Shown in pieces: positions 23,714 to 34,436 of a stretch of 64,000 bases of DNA. The notes beneath the pieces are model-generated. The model saw only the letters and a list, made by a program, of their open reading frames with translations, was not told the DNA's origin and did not search any database. The translations under genes were made by a program, and so were the position numbers. This DNA comes from an uncultured Pelagibacteraceae bacterium (GTDB lineage Bacteria; Pseudomonadota; Alphaproteobacteria; Pelagibacterales; Pelagibacteraceae): positions 1 through 64,000 of the forward strand of contig CACDMX010000003.1 in NCBI GenBank assembly GCA_902554035.1, in the 5' to 3' direction. Positions within the stretch are counted from its first letter, which is position 1. Every line of letters starts with the position of its first letter.

Positions 23714-24839
23714 AAAAATTATTTACTAATTTGCCCCCAGTACAAGGATGTATGCAACCAGTCGTTTTTGGAAAAGATATGGGAAGATTGAGAAAAGATC
23801 TTATAGCTAAGTAAGCAAATGCTTGGGACTCAATAAAATCTCCATCAACACCATAAATATCAATATTTTCTACTATGTCTCCAATATTCATATTAGCTTT
23901 TATACAATTTATTAAAGTTAAATTTTTTCTTCCCCCACCACATATTAAAATCTTTCTAGGTTTACTATGTAACTTACTAATATAATTTAATATAGCGTCA
24001 GCTAATAATTTACCTGTAAACTCTGTTACAGTTGCTGCCCCATCTTCTAAGGAAAGTCCACGTACAAAACTTAGATCAAAATCCTTAATATCATAAGATA
24101 GAATATTATTTTTTTTTAAATTATCGTTATTATCCAAAGCTTGATTCAAAATTAATTTATCTTTTTTGCCTGATTTTGCTATGAGGCCATCCTTATCAAA
24201 TTTCTTATCAGTATTTTTTTTAATCCATTCATCAATTAAGCAATTACCAGGTCCTATATCTTGACTTCTTAAATCTGAAATTTCACCAGATTCTATTGAT
24301 GTGATATTTGCTATTCCTCCAATATTAATTAAACATAGTGGTGGTTTAACTTTAATTTCTTTTGAAATTAACCTATGAAATATAGGAGCTAAAGGAGCTC
24401 CCTCTCCACCGTTTTTTAAATCATTTTGTCTGAAGTCATAAACAACTTTTTTTTGGGTTTCTTGAGATAATAAATTTCCGTCTCCTAATTGTTTGGAAAC
24501 CTTTTCCTTGGCATTGTGAAAAATTGTTTGTCCATGGAAACCAATAATATCAATATTAGAATTTGTCTCTTTTATTGCTTCATTCGTTACTTTTGAGTGA
24601 AATAAAGTTATTTCTTTTTCAATATTATTTAGTTCTTTTTCGTATAATTCAAGATCTTTAGAATTGTTAATTTTATCCCTTATTTTTAAAATTTTTTTAG
24701 TAAAATCATCATTATACTCGAAGTATTTGTTAAAAATTCCTTTAAATTCAATATCGCCATCTGATTTTATTATCGAAACATCAACCCCATCCATAGATGT
24801 TCCGCTCATTAAGCCTAGACTATAATAGTTTTTGTTCAT
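23712..24839 (-). CDS. anmK: Anhydro-N-acetylmuramic acid kinase
   Basis: The 375-residue protein has the diagnostic N-terminal GLMSGTSMDGVDVSII (residues 8-23) and the ATP/substrate blocks IIGFHGQTIFHN near 95-106, NIGGIANIT near 171-179 and ILICGGGRKNLTLI near 296-309. AnmK phosphorylates anhydroMurNAc recovered from peptidoglycan to MurNAc-6-phosphate. It diverges from tyrS across a 58-bp gap, which is also its gene arrangement in many alphaproteobacteria. No other cell-wall recycling genes are nearby. Confidence 0.93.
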   Translation of the reverse strand: MNKNYYSLGLMSGTSMDGVDVSIIKSDGDIEFKGIFNKYFEYNDDFTKKILKIRDKINNSKDLELYEKELNNIEKEITLFHSKVTNEAIKETNSNIDIIGFHGQTIFHNAKEKVSKQLGDGNLLSQETQKKVVYDFRQNDLKNGGEGAPLAPIFHRLISKEIKVKPPLCLINIGGIANITSIESGEISDLRSQDIGPGNCLIDEWIKKNTDKKFDKDGLIAKSGKKDKLILNQALDNNDNLKKNNILSYDIKDFDLSFVRGLSLEDGAATVTEFTGKLLADAILNYISKLHSKPRKILICGGGRKNLTLINCIKANMNIGDIVENIDIYGVDGDFIESQAFAYLAIRSFLNLPISFPKTTGCIHPCTGGKLVNNF

Positions 24840-24897
24840 ATTTATTTTTTAATTAATTTAAATAAAGTATATTAATTCTACACTGTTTTTATAAAAT

Positions 24898-26133
24898 ATG
24901 GAAAATTCATTCTTATTAGAATTCAAACAAAGAGATTATTTTAATCAATGCACTAATTTTAACGAATTAGAGGCACTAATGAAAAAGAGAAAAATCCGTG
25001 CGTATATTGGTTTTGACTGCACTGCATCAAGTCTGCATGTTGGAAGTTTGCTGCAAATTATGTGCCTGAGAATGCTACAGAAATATGGTCATCAACCAAT
25101 TATTTTACTTGGTGGAGGAACAACTAGAATTGGAGATCCTTCTGGAAAAGATGAAACTAGAAAAATTTTATCAGAAAAAGAAATAGAAAAAAATATTAAA
25201 AATATTGAAAAAGTTTTCAAAATTTATTTGAAGACAAATAATCCAAAAATAAAACCTATATTTGTTAATAATTATAAATGGCTTGGTAAGCTTAATTATA
25301 TAAAATTTTTAAGAGAGATAGGTAAACATTTTACCATTAACAAAATGCTAAGTTTTGATAGTGTTAAACTCAGATTAGAGAGAGAACAATCTTTAAGCTA
25401 TATGGAATTTAATTATATGATTCTACAAGCATATGATTTTTTAGAATTAAACAAATCAAAAAAATGTTTGATGCAAATTGGTGGTTCGGACCAATGGGGA
25501 AATATTGTTAATGGTGTTGAGTTAATAAAAAGATATTCAGGTAAACAAGTTTTTGGATTAACTACTCCATTAATTACTTTGTCATCAGGTGCTAAGATGG
25601 GTAAAACAGAAAAAGGTGCGGTATGGTTGGATGAAAAACTATTAAAACCCTATGACTATTGGCAATTTTGGAGAAATACAGATGATAGGGATGTAGAAAA
25701 ATTTCTAAAAATGTTTACTGACATTAGTTTAGAAAAAATTGAAAAAATTAAAAATAATAATATTAATCAATTAAAGATATTATTAGCTAATGAAGCAACA
25801 ACGATGTTGCATGGAAAAAGAGCGGCTTTGCAAGCTGAAGAGACTGCAAAAAAAACTTTCAGCAAAGGATCTATTGGTGATGATTTGCCTTTAATAAAAA
25901 TAAAAAAACAAAATATCACTAGTGGAATAAACATTATTGACCTTGTCATTATTTCAAACTTATTAAATTCTAAAAGTGAAGTACGTAGAACAATAAAAAA
26001 TAAAGGTATTAAAATAAATAATGAGACCGTTGAAGATGAAAAATACTTAATTTCGTTTGAAAATTTTAATAAAGAAAATATTTTAAAATTATCACACGGA
26101 AAAAAAAATCATGTGATTATAAAAATAACTTAA
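24898..26133 (+). CDS. tyrS: Tyrosyl-tRNA synthetase
   Basis: This 411-residue class I synthetase has the HIGH-type motif in FDCTASSLHVGSLLQIM (around residues 39-55), the tyrosine-binding YNYMILQAYDF-like segment near 176-183, and a KMSKS-type loop SSGAKMGKTEKGAVW near 235-249. The C-terminal 70 residues form an S4-like RNA-binding domain (NLLNSKSEVRRTIKNKGIK region). It charges tRNA-Tyr. The stop shares a TTAA with the stop of the convergent AsmA-like gene, leaving no room for a terminator. Confidence 0.96.
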   Translation: MENSFLLEFKQRDYFNQCTNFNELEALMKKRKIRAYIGFDCTASSLHVGSLLQIMCLRMLQKYGHQPIILLGGGTTRIGDPSGKDETRKILSEKEIEKNIKNIEKVFKIYLKTNNPKIKPIFVNNYKWLGKLNYIKFLREIGKHFTINKMLSFDSVKLRLEREQSLSYMEFNYMILQAYDFLELNKSKKCLMQIGGSDQWGNIVNGVELIKRYSGKQVFGLTTPLITLSSGAKMGKTEKGAVWLDEKLLKPYDYWQFWRNTDDRDVEKFLKMFTDISLEKIEKIKNNNINQLKILLANEATTMLHGKRAALQAEETAKKTFSKGSIGDDLPLIKIKKQNITSGINIIDLVIISNLLNSKSEVRRTIKNKGIKINNETVEDEKYLISFENFNKENILKLSHGKKNHVIIKIT

Positions 26134-28361
26134 GGTGTATTTTCAATTTTAATTTCGGTTTTTTTAATTTTTTCTAAAGTTCTAGTGATAAATCTTGGTG
26201 TTAAAGTTTTAATAGGATTTACTGTTGTTTTTAAATTTTTAGGTGGTCCTTTTATTTTAAAACTCACACCAAATACTCCCTCACCTGTTTTTGTTCCAAC
26301 TAGTATTTTTCCTAAAATTGGAATACTTCCAATGAATTTATTTATTGTAGTTGCTGGAACAAGTGTTCCCCTTAGACTAACTAAATTTTTACCTTGTACA
26401 TAACCATCCATTAATATTGAAATTGCAGGACCAATTGCATAAATTTCATTAATTGTCATTAAATCTTTTTTCTTCTCAAAATCCATTTCAAATTCCTCGA
26501 AACGAATACCCTCGCCTGTTAATAGGTCAGCAATACCTTGTAGAGAAGCCAAAGTAAGAATTTTAGTTAATACAGGGACCTCCTTTAATTTGAAATTTTG
26601 TATTTTAAGTTTCGATTTTGATACAGGTGAACGAAATTTTTTAATTGAATAAAAATCTAATGATCCTTCATCAAAACCCTTAATAAATTTATACTTTTTA
26701 ACTAAAGGTTTCGCGTTTTCAGCAAAAAGAGTTGTTATCTTGTCATTTTTCTCATTTGTTCTGATTGTTAAATTAAGTTTTTTACTATCGACCATCTCAC
26801 CCAATAAATTTAAACTTACTAAATTATTTTTTTTAAATTCTATATCGCTTTTTAATAGTTTAAGGAAATCGGTATCTCCTATAAAAACTCTATCTAGATT
26901 TATTTTTATAATAGTATTAAGATTGCTAAAAAATCTTGATATTCCACCTTTATCATCACCTAGTAAAATTTCGTCTAATAATTTAGCTGCATCAAAAGTT
27001 TCGCCAGTAATAAAATAGTTTTTTTTATCTCTTTTTAAAAGAATTTTATTTTTTTTTTTATTATTGTTAACATAATCAAAATCAATAATTTCTATATTAT
27101 CAATTTTAAAATTTTTCTTTAAATTTAATTTATTTATTAAGAAACTATTTTTAGATTCACTAAAAAATACTTTTTTTAACAAAAAATTTTTTTCATTGAC
27201 TTCACCTTCAACAAATAGACTTGAGTCTTTGTTTTCTTTTTTTTTGTAGTTTAAAAATTCTATATTAATTGGAGTTTCGTTAATATTTATTTTAGTTATA
27301 AAATCAATAGATTTAGGTAATTTCTTTATATCGTAAGTAATTTTTTCTGAATTTGAGTCAATTGAGTAACTACCCTCTCCTTGAATAGAAAAAAAATTTT
27401 TTTGGAATAACACTTTAACTTTGTGATCTTTGAGATCTACTATACCTTTAAAACTTGGGAAATATTCTTTGATTTTTAACTGATCTGTTTTAAATTTAAG
27501 AGTATTCAATTTAATTTTAGTATCAACTTTATAACTTTTAATTTTATATTTTTTAATTATTAACGAAAAATTATTGTTTGAGCTTAACTTTATATTTTCA
27601 AAATTTTTTATTTCATTTTTAAAAAATAGCGATAAATGTTCAGGGTTAAGTTTTACTGATTTATGATTTATGTCACCTGTTATAGAAAAATTCTGATTTG
27701 AGTTTTTTGTTGGGATAACTTTAATCTCATTTGATAATAGATCTATTCCCTTGTAACGAGATTTTGTATTTTTAAATAAGTAAAAATCATTTTGAACCTC
27801 AAAATTTAAATCAATATTTGACAAGATATTATTGTTTAATAATCTTATTTCTGCATCTTTAATAAAACCTTTTATCTGATAATTATTTTTTATCTTTCCA
27901 TCTTTGCTAAAATTTAATTTTAAATTTACATTTATTGTTCCCCTTTTAAGCATTTTTTCAAAGATGATTAGTCGTGCACTATTTTTATAAATTCTGATAA
28001 AGTTTACTATGCTTTTTAAATTATTATTATCAGATTCAATAAATACATTTTGAATTCCAAATTCCTTTTTCCAAAATGCTAATAATGAATATTTAGTTTT
28101 AATACTTTTAAGTTTGATTTTTTTATCATCATAAAACAAATCAATATCTGATGCTTTAAGACTTATTGAAAGTTTAGATAAATTTAATAGTATTTTAACC
28201 TTATCAAATTTTACCTCAACTTTATCATTATGTTTTGAGAAAGTGTTTTGAATTAAATTATTAAATCTATTTGTTTCAATACCAAAAAGGCTAAGATAGG
28301 CTAATAGTAATCCTGTTAAGATAATTACAATTGAAAAATATTTTAATACATTTCTAAACAT
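26130..28361 (-). CDS. AsmA-like/YhdP-type membrane-anchored protein
   Basis: The 743-residue protein has one N-terminal transmembrane segment (residues 8-26) and a long beta-rich, lysine- and asparagine-rich periplasmic part. The C-terminal region (about 600-735), with LTLASLQGIADLLTGEGIRF, then the IYAIGPAISILMDGYV block and IPILGKILVGTKTGEGVFGV, is the signature of the AsmA/DUF3971 group. These are bridge-like proteins implicated in moving phospholipid to the outer membrane. The start overlaps the prfB stop by eight bases. The exact subfamily is uncertain. Confidence 0.78.
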   Translation of the reverse strand: MFRNVLKYFSIVIILTGLLLAYLSLFGIETNRFNNLIQNTFSKHNDKVEVKFDKVKILLNLSKLSISLKASDIDLFYDDKKIKLKSIKTKYSLLAFWKKEFGIQNVFIESDNNNLKSIVNFIRIYKNSARLIIFEKMLKRGTINVNLKLNFSKDGKIKNNYQIKGFIKDAEIRLLNNNILSNIDLNFEVQNDFYLFKNTKSRYKGIDLLSNEIKVIPTKNSNQNFSITGDINHKSVKLNPEHLSLFFKNEIKNFENIKLSSNNNFSLIIKKYKIKSYKVDTKIKLNTLKFKTDQLKIKEYFPSFKGIVDLKDHKVKVLFQKNFFSIQGEGSYSIDSNSEKITYDIKKLPKSIDFITKININETPINIEFLNYKKKENKDSSLFVEGEVNEKNFLLKKVFFSESKNSFLINKLNLKKNFKIDNIEIIDFDYVNNNKKKNKILLKRDKKNYFITGETFDAAKLLDEILLGDDKGGISRFFSNLNTIIKINLDRVFIGDTDFLKLLKSDIEFKKNNLVSLNLLGEMVDSKKLNLTIRTNEKNDKITTLFAENAKPLVKKYKFIKGFDEGSLDFYSIKKFRSPVSKSKLKIQNFKLKEVPVLTKILTLASLQGIADLLTGEGIRFEEFEMDFEKKKDLMTINEIYAIGPAISILMDGYVQGKNLVSLRGTLVPATTINKFIGSIPILGKILVGTKTGEGVFGVSFKIKGPPKNLKTTVNPIKTLTPRFITRTLEKIKKTEIKIENTP

Positions 28362-29452
28362 TAATTTTATAAAGTGAACTTTCTATAAATTCATCGATTT
28401 CTCCATTTAAAACTTTATCTGGATTTGAGCTTTCATAATTTGTTCGGTTGTCTTTTACTAGACGATATGGATGTAATACATACGATCTTATTTGATGTCC
28501 CCATCCAATATCTGATTTTGAACTTTCCAAACTTTCTGTCTCCTTTTTTCTTTTTTTTATCTCATGATCATAGAGTCTAGCTTTTAACATATTCATACAA
28601 GTTTCTTTATTTTTATGTTGAGATCTTTCATTTTGACATTGGACAACAATTTTTGATGGAATGTGTGTTATTCTAACTGCACTATCAGTTGTATTCACGT
28701 GCTGACCACCAGCTCCACTTGACCTATATGTATCGATTCTTAAATCTTTTTCCTTAATTTCTATGTTAACATCTTCTTCCACGACAGGATAAACCCAAAC
28801 ACTTGCAAAGCTAGTATGTCTTCTAGCTCCTGAATCAAATGGTGAAATTCTGACTAATCTATGAATTCCCGATTCTGATTTAAGTAAACCAAATACATAA
28901 TCTCCATCAATTTTAATCGTTGATGATTTAATTCCTGCTTCATCACCTTTATGTTCACTTATAATATGGAGTTTATAATTTTTATTATTTGACCATTTAA
29001 TATACATTCTTCTTAACATTTCAGCCCAATCCTGACTTTCTGTACCTCCAGCTCCAGCATGTATTTCTAAATAACAATTTAAACTATCTCCCTCATTTGA
29101 AAGGAAGCATTTTGTTTCATTTTTTTTAATCATTTTTTTTAAATTTTGAATTTTTTTTAAATTCTCATTTAAAATTAGTTGATTATTTTCATCTAAAGCT
29201 AATTTTTGTAGTTCAATTAAATCATTGAGTTCGTTTAATGATTTTTCGTAAGAATTAATTAAATCCTCATGGAGTTTTTTTTCCTTAAATACTCTCTGAG
29301 CTTCATTTTTATTTTTCCAAAAATTAACTTCTAATGTTTTTTGATTATTTTTTTCTAAAATTGATCTGATATTATTCTCTTCAAAGATACTCCTTGATTC
29401 TTTGTGAGATTTTTAAAATTTCGTTTTTATAACTTAAAAAGTCATTTTCCAT
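28354..29452 (-). CDS. prfB: Peptide chain release factor 2, expressed by programmed +1 frameshift
   Basis: The gene is split between two frames. Frame one starts at ATG 29452 and reaches an in-frame TGA at codon 24 (29383-29381). It is preceded by CTT and the Shine-Dalgarno-like AAGGAG, the classic CTT TGA autoregulatory slippery site. After a +1 shift the reading continues through LEENNIRS to the end at 28354, giving 365 residues, the same length as E. coli RF2. The SPF anticodon tripeptide (about 203-205) and GGQ (about 248-250) are intact. RF2 ends translation at UGA and UAA. The start overlaps the PBP1A stop by one base. Confidence 0.95.
29378..29397 (-). promoter_or_regulatory. RF2 programmed frameshift site
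   Basis: On the minus strand the order is AAGGAG (29395-29390), three spacer bases, CTT and TGA (29383-29381). The anti-SD pairing close to the P-site and the weak TGA stop drive a +1 slip when RF2 is scarce. This is established biology for prfB. Here the element is intact despite the streamlined genome. Confidence 0.93.
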
Positions 29453-31791
29453 TAATAGAATCTTAATATATTATTACTTTTAAATCTATTATTAATATTA
29501 ATATCTTTACTATTCAATAATTGAGCTTTGTTTTTTTTAAATACCTCAATAATAGTTTTTTTAGAATCAAAGCTTGATTTTTTTCCTGTCAAAGGATCAA
29601 CTACCATCATGGTTATATTGTCTGCCACTTTGAAAGGTCTGGCATCTTTTTTTGTGATTGCTGCTTTAATGAATTCTTTAAAAACTGGCATTGCGGTTTT
29701 TGCTCCTGTCTCATATTTGCCTAGGGGTTTTGGCTCATCCATTCCTACATAAACCCCAATGACTAATTTAGATGTAAAGCCTATAAACCACGTATCAGTA
29801 TTTTTATTAGTAGTACCTGTTTTTCCAGCTAAATCTAAATTTAAATCTCTTAACTTTTTACCAGTTCCTCTTTTTACAACCCCTTCTAACATTGATATCA
29901 TTTGATATGCACTTTCAGGTGAAAAAATCTGATTAAAATTATTTGAAATTTTTGGTACCTTCTTGCTATCAAACGAAATTTGTTCACAATTATTACAAAT
30001 TCTTTTTTCTGAATTGTATATCGTGTTTCCTTCACTATCTTGGATTCTGTCTATCATAATTGGGTTCACTAATTTTCCACCATTTACAAAAGAGCAATAA
30101 GCAGTAGTTAGCTTTAAAAGAGTCGTCTCTGCTGAACCTAATGAAATTGAAAGTAGCTCTTGTGGATTTTCATAAATTCCAATTTTTTTTGAAAAATTTA
30201 CAATTTTTTTTATACCTAAATCTTGCGCCACTCTTACTGTCATTAAATTTCTAGATTTTTCAAGTCCCGTTCTTAATGTCGATGGACCATAAAATTTTTT
30301 TCCATAATTTTCTGGTTTCCACATCTTTAAATCCGTGCCTTGCTCTAAAACCAAAGGTGCATCCAAAACTAGTGTAGAAGGTGAATAATTATTTTCTAGG
30401 GCCAAAGCATAAATAAAAGGTTTGAATGCCGAACCTGGCTGTCTTAAAGCTTGTGTTGCTCTATTAAATTCGCTTTTCTTGAAACTAAAACCTCCACTCT
30501 GAGCAAGAACTCTTCCAGTAAATGGATCCATTACTATAATTGAACCATTAACTTTAGGAAGTTGTTTCAGTTCATAAATATTTTTGTTATTTTTTTTTAC
30601 ATAAATTAAATCGCCAACTTTAAATATGTCTGCAATCTTTTTTTTTGTCCAAGATATGCCTTTAGGATATATTTTTCCGACTTTTTTTTCATTTGTTTCT
30701 ATCTCTATTGATAACTCGTTTATACTTTTCACAATTGCTATTTCCCATCCTAAAGATTTTTCTAAAAAATAATTTTTTAAATTTTTATTCCAATCTTTAG
30801 AAATTTTTTTATTTGTTATTGGGCCTCTCCAACCTCTTCGCTGATCATAGTCAATTAAACCCTTTCTTAATGAATTTGTAGCAATTTTTTGAAGACTGAG
30901 ATTTAGAGGTGTTTTTATATTAAAACCTTGCTTGTACACTTTATCAAAGCCAAATTGCTCAACTATTTTTTTTCTTATATCCTCAACATAATATCTCGTA
31001 TCTTCTAAATAAATTTTTTTTCTTTTTTTTAACTTTATTTCACTATTTTTGAATATTTCGTAATCTTTTTGAGAAATATATTTATTTTCGAGTAAATTCT
31101 TTAATACTAAGTTTCTTCTAAATTTAGCAATCTTAATATTTTTATAGGGATTATATTTGCTTGGTGCTTTTGGTAAAGCTGCGAGCAAAGCTGATTCTGA
31201 GTATACTAATTCGTTTATTGGTTTATCAAAATATTTTAAACTTGCTGATGCAATTCCATAAGTTCCTTCTCCTAAATATATTTGGTTTAAATATAGTTCT
31301 AGAATTCTTTCTTTAGTTAAAGCTCTTTCAATTCTGAAAGCGAGTATAGCTTCTTTTAATTTTCTGTTGAGACTGATTTCATTCGATAATAAAAAATTTT
31401 TAGCAACTTGTTGAGTAATTGTCGAGGCGCCCTCTAGTCTTTTTGAGTAAATTACATTAAATACATTATTTATAATTGCTCTTAATACCCCTTTTGCATC
31501 AACTCCAGGGTGTGTAAAAAAATTTTTATCTTCTGCTGATAGAAAAGAATTTATTATTTTTTCGGGAATGGCTTCATAGGGAATAAATATTCTTTTTTCT
31601 GAGGAAAAGTCACTTACTAGCTCTCCTTCTCCAGAATAAACCTTGCTTGAAACGGGAGGCTTATAATTCTTTAAAAACTTATAATCTGGTAAATTGTTTG
31701 AAAATGCCCATAAAATAGCAAGTATACATATTGAGCTTAACAATAATCCGCTAAAAACAAATATAAAAATCTTTTTAATAAAACGACTCAT
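29452..31791 (-). CDS. mrcA: Penicillin-binding protein 1A (bifunctional transglycosylase/transpeptidase)
   Basis: The 779-residue protein has an N-terminal membrane anchor (residues 8-29). The GT51 glycosyltransferase motifs follow: SAEDKNFFTHPGVDAKGVLR near 85-104 and GASTITQQVAKNFLLS near 119-134. The transpeptidase domain has the SxxK motif in RQPGSAFKPFIYAL, SRN in LEKSRNLMTVRVA and the KTG motif in LAGKTGTTNKNTDTWF. It polymerises and cross-links peptidoglycan in the periplasm. The gene diverges from the RNase E/G gene over 101 bp and is translationally coupled to prfB. Confidence 0.94.
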   Translation of the reverse strand: MSRFIKKIFIFVFSGLLLSSICILAILWAFSNNLPDYKFLKNYKPPVSSKVYSGEGELVSDFSSEKRIFIPYEAIPEKIINSFLSAEDKNFFTHPGVDAKGVLRAIINNVFNVIYSKRLEGASTITQQVAKNFLLSNEISLNRKLKEAILAFRIERALTKERILELYLNQIYLGEGTYGIASASLKYFDKPINELVYSESALLAALPKAPSKYNPYKNIKIAKFRRNLVLKNLLENKYISQKDYEIFKNSEIKLKKRKKIYLEDTRYYVEDIRKKIVEQFGFDKVYKQGFNIKTPLNLSLQKIATNSLRKGLIDYDQRRGWRGPITNKKISKDWNKNLKNYFLEKSLGWEIAIVKSINELSIEIETNEKKVGKIYPKGISWTKKKIADIFKVGDLIYVKKNNKNIYELKQLPKVNGSIIVMDPFTGRVLAQSGGFSFKKSEFNRATQALRQPGSAFKPFIYALALENNYSPSTLVLDAPLVLEQGTDLKMWKPENYGKKFYGPSTLRTGLEKSRNLMTVRVAQDLGIKKIVNFSKKIGIYENPQELLSISLGSAETTLLKLTTAYCSFVNGGKLVNPIMIDRIQDSEGNTIYNSEKRICNNCEQISFDSKKVPKISNNFNQIFSPESAYQMISMLEGVVKRGTGKKLRDLNLDLAGKTGTTNKNTDTWFIGFTSKLVIGVYVGMDEPKPLGKYETGAKTAMPVFKEFIKAAITKKDARPFKVADNITMMVVDPLTGKKSSFDSKKTIIEVFKKNKAQLLNSKDININNRFKSNNILRFY

Positions 31792-31892
31792 TTTTCTATT
31801 ATTTAATATACGAATTTGTTAAACATATGGCATAAGAATTTAAACAAAATTTTAAAATTATATAAACAAATGAAACAATTAATCAAAATTTT

Positions 31893-33668
31893 ATGGAAAA
31901 AAATTTATACATTGATGCATCGCATCCTAATGAAACTAGAGTTGTACTTAAATCAAACGGACATATTGAAGATTACGAGTACGAAAGCATAAGGAACAAT
32001 TTAATAAAAAATAATATCTACCTGGGAAAGGTAAGTAGAGTTGAACCTTCACTTCAGGCTGCTTTTATAGATTTTGGAAGAGAGAGACATGGATTTCTAT
32101 CTTTTAATGATATTCAGTCTGATTATTATCAAATTCCTCAAAGTGATTTGGAAAAGATAAAACAGGAAGAGGAAAAAGATAGAGAAGAACTTCAAAAAGA
32201 AAGTCAAAAACTTGAAGAAAAAAATCTAGACGAAGGTAATCTTGAGTTAGCAGATCCAGTAGAAAAAAAACCAGATAGCTTAAATAATAATGAAGAACAA
32301 ATAAAACACGTAAAAAAATACAGACCTAAAAGATATAAGATACAAGAAGTTATAAAACCAAATCAAGTTATTCTTGTTCAGGTTTTAAAAGATGAGAGAG
32401 GTCTTAAAGGTGCAGCATTAACTACGTTTATTTCAATAGCTGGAAAATATATTGTTTTGATGCCAAATACTCCTAAAGGAGGAGGAATTTCTAGAAAAAT
32501 TTTTAACCCTAATGATAGAAAAAAAATAAGAAACATTTTAAACGAAATTATAATTCCAAGCGAAATGGGCTTAATTGTGAGGACGGCTGGATCAAATAAA
32601 ACAAAAAATGAAATTGATCATGATCTTCAAAATTTGATTAATGTTTGGAACTCAATTAAAGAAACTGCAATTAATTCTATCGCGCCAACTTTGATACACC
32701 AAGAAAGTGATATTATAAAACGAACTTTAAGAGATATCTATGATGATGACACTAAAAATATAATTATAGAAGGAAATGAGGGATATAAAAAAGCTCAGAA
32801 TTTTATGAAAATAATAATGCCAAGTCATGTAAAAAAAATAAAAAAATATAGAGACAAGGTTCCATTATTTTATAGAGAAAATATCGAGACAAAATTAAAC
32901 GAAATTTTTGATACACAAGTAAAATTAAACTCGGGTGGCTATCTTGTAATTAATCCTACTGAAGCTTTAATCTCAATCGATGTTAACTCAGGAAAATCTA
33001 TTAAACAAAAAAATGTTGAGAGCACAGCTTTAGACACAAACCTGGAAGCAGCAGAAGAAATTTCAAGACAAATTAAAATAAGAGATCTATCAGGTCTTAT
33101 CATAATTGATTTTATAGATATGATTAGTTATGGAAATAGAAGATTAGTTGAAAAAAAACTAAAGGAAAAATGTAGATCAGATAGGGCAAGAATTCAAATA
33201 GGTCGCATAAGTAATTTTGGTCTCTTGGAAATGTCTAGACAAAGACTCAGGGAAAGTTCAATTAAATGGAAAGTTTCACTTACTGATGAGTCTTTTGCAT
33301 TTAAAGTTTTAAAATTAATTGAGATAAAATCTATTGCAAATAAAGCAAAATTTGTTGAACTTAAGGTATGTGAAAAAATATCTGATTTTATGAAAGATAA
33401 TTTTATTGAAGATTTAAAGTACTTTGAAAAAAAAAATAAAATTAAAATTAAAATATTATCAGATAATTCACTAATAATACCTGACTATATAATAGACCTT
33501 CAGAACAAGGCTAAAAAAACTCTTGAAAAAATCGAATATTATTCTCAACTCAAGAAAATGAGTGAAATTAAAAAAGAAGATGGAAAAAATAAAAAGATTG
33601 AAAGAAAAAATTCATTCAAGAAAAAAAAGTTTTTCAGGAAAAAATTTCATAAAAAAAAAACTAAATAA
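31893..33668 (+). CDS. Ribonuclease E/G family protein, compact, without Zn-link
   Basis: The 591 residues contain an S1 domain (about 38-75 and 150-190) split by an acidic, low-complexity insert at residues 85-140, as in alphaproteobacterial RNase E. The catalytic DNase I-like domain has Asp363 ([12 protein letters not shown]) and Asp406 ([10 protein letters not shown]) with the 43-residue spacing of E. coli RNase E. After [13 protein letters not shown] (446-458) the CPxC zinc-link is absent. There is no long degradosome scaffold, just a lysine-rich tail. It should process rRNA and mRNA in the cytoplasm. Whether it counts as rne or rng is unclear. Confidence 0.9.
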   Translation: MEKNLYIDASHPNETRVVLKSNGHIEDYEYESIRNNLIKNNIYLGKVSRVEPSLQAAFIDFGRERHGFLSFNDIQSDYYQIPQSDLEKIKQEEEKDREELQKESQKLEEKNLDEGNLELADPVEKKPDSLNNNEEQIKHVKKYRPKRYKIQEVIKPNQVILVQVLKDERGLKGAALTTFISIAGKYIVLMPNTPKGGGISRKIFNPNDRKKIRNILNEIIIPSEMGLIVRTAGSNKTKNEIDHDLQNLINVWNSIKETAINSIAPTLIHQESDIIKRTLRDIYDDDTKNIIIEGNEGYKKAQNFMKIIMPSHVKKIKKYRDKVPLFYRENIETKLNEIFDTQVKLNSGGYLVINPTEALISIDVNSGKSIKQKNVESTALDTNLEAAEEISRQIKIRDLSGLIIIDFIDMISYGNRRLVEKKLKEKCRSDRARIQIGRISNFGLLEMSRQRLRESSIKWKVSLTDESFAFKVLKLIEIKSIANKAKFVELKVCEKISDFMKDNFIEDLKYFEKKNKIKIKILSDNSLIIPDYIIDLQNKAKKTLEKIEYYSQLKKMSEIKKEDGKNKKIERKNSFKKKKFFRKKFHKKKTK

Positions 33669-34434
33669 TTCCTTTTTTTGGAGAAGATGGCTTTCCAAAC
33701 AAAGATTTTTCAATTCTTCCGGAGAGATAACACTGTCTACCTGCGATGACTGAATTTTTAAAAGCTAATGCCATTTGAATAGGGTTTTTTGCCATTGCAA
33801 TTGCAGTATTTACCAAAACACCATCGCATCCAAGTTCCATTGCAATTGAGGCATCTGAGGCTTGTCCTAGACCAGCATCAATAATAACTGGAAGCTTTGT
33901 TTGACTTCTAATTATCTGAATATTAATTTTATTTTGAATTCCAAGACCAGAACCTATGGGCGCAGCTAAAGGCATTATTGCGCTTGCGCCTGCATCTTCT
34001 AACTTTTTTGCCATTAGTGGGTCATCTGTACAGTAAACCATTACTTTAAAACCCTCTTTTGTTAAAATTTTTGTTGATTTTAATGTTTCAATTATATCTG
34101 GATACAAAGTTTTTTTATCACCCAAAACCTCTAATTTTACTAACTTCCAACCTCCAATTTCTCTTGCAAGCCTTAAAGTTCTAAGTGCATCTTTAGAGTT
34201 AAAGCAGCCTGCTGTATTAGGTAAATATGTAATTTTTTTTGGGTCAAGATAATCCATTAATAATGGTTTTTTTTTGTCAACAATATTTACTCTTCTGACA
34301 GCCACAGTGACAATTTCAGCTCCTGAAATTTTTACTGCTTTTGCACACTCCGACATATTTTTATATTTTCCAGTACCAACTATCAATCTAGAGTTAAACT
34401 TTTTGCCATCAATATTTAATATATCTTTTTTCAA
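33661..34434 (-). CDS. thiG: Thiazole synthase
   Basis: The 257-residue TIM barrel has the ThiG blocks [12 protein letters not shown] near residues 17-28, the VTVAVRRVN segment near 41-49, and [21 protein letters not shown] near 72-92, cut here at 20 residues in each claim. The likely Schiff-base lysine lies in [11 protein letters not shown] near 96-106. The phosphate-binding loop [10 protein letters not shown] near 157-166 is also present. ThiG forms the thiazole ring of thiamine from DXP, dehydroglycine and ThiS thiocarboxylate. thiS lies two bases upstream. No other thiamine genes are in the window. Confidence 0.93.
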   Translation of the reverse strand: MKKDILNIDGKKFNSRLIVGTGKYKNMSECAKAVKISGAEIVTVAVRRVNIVDKKKPLLMDYLDPKKITYLPNTAGCFNSKDALRTLRLAREIGGWKLVKLEVLGDKKTLYPDIIETLKSTKILTKEGFKVMVYCTDDPLMAKKLEDAGASAIMPLAAPIGSGLGIQNKINIQIIRSQTKLPVIIDAGLGQASDASIAMELGCDGVLVNTAIAMAKNPIQMALAFKNSVIAGRQCYLSGRIEKSLFGKPSSPKKGII

Positions 34435-34436
34435 AA

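Noticed and set aside
28354-29133. prfB looks N-terminally truncated (259 aa) or a pseudogene
   Set aside because: The missing 106 residues are in the +1 frame upstream with the canonical CTT TGA frameshift site, giving 365 aa.
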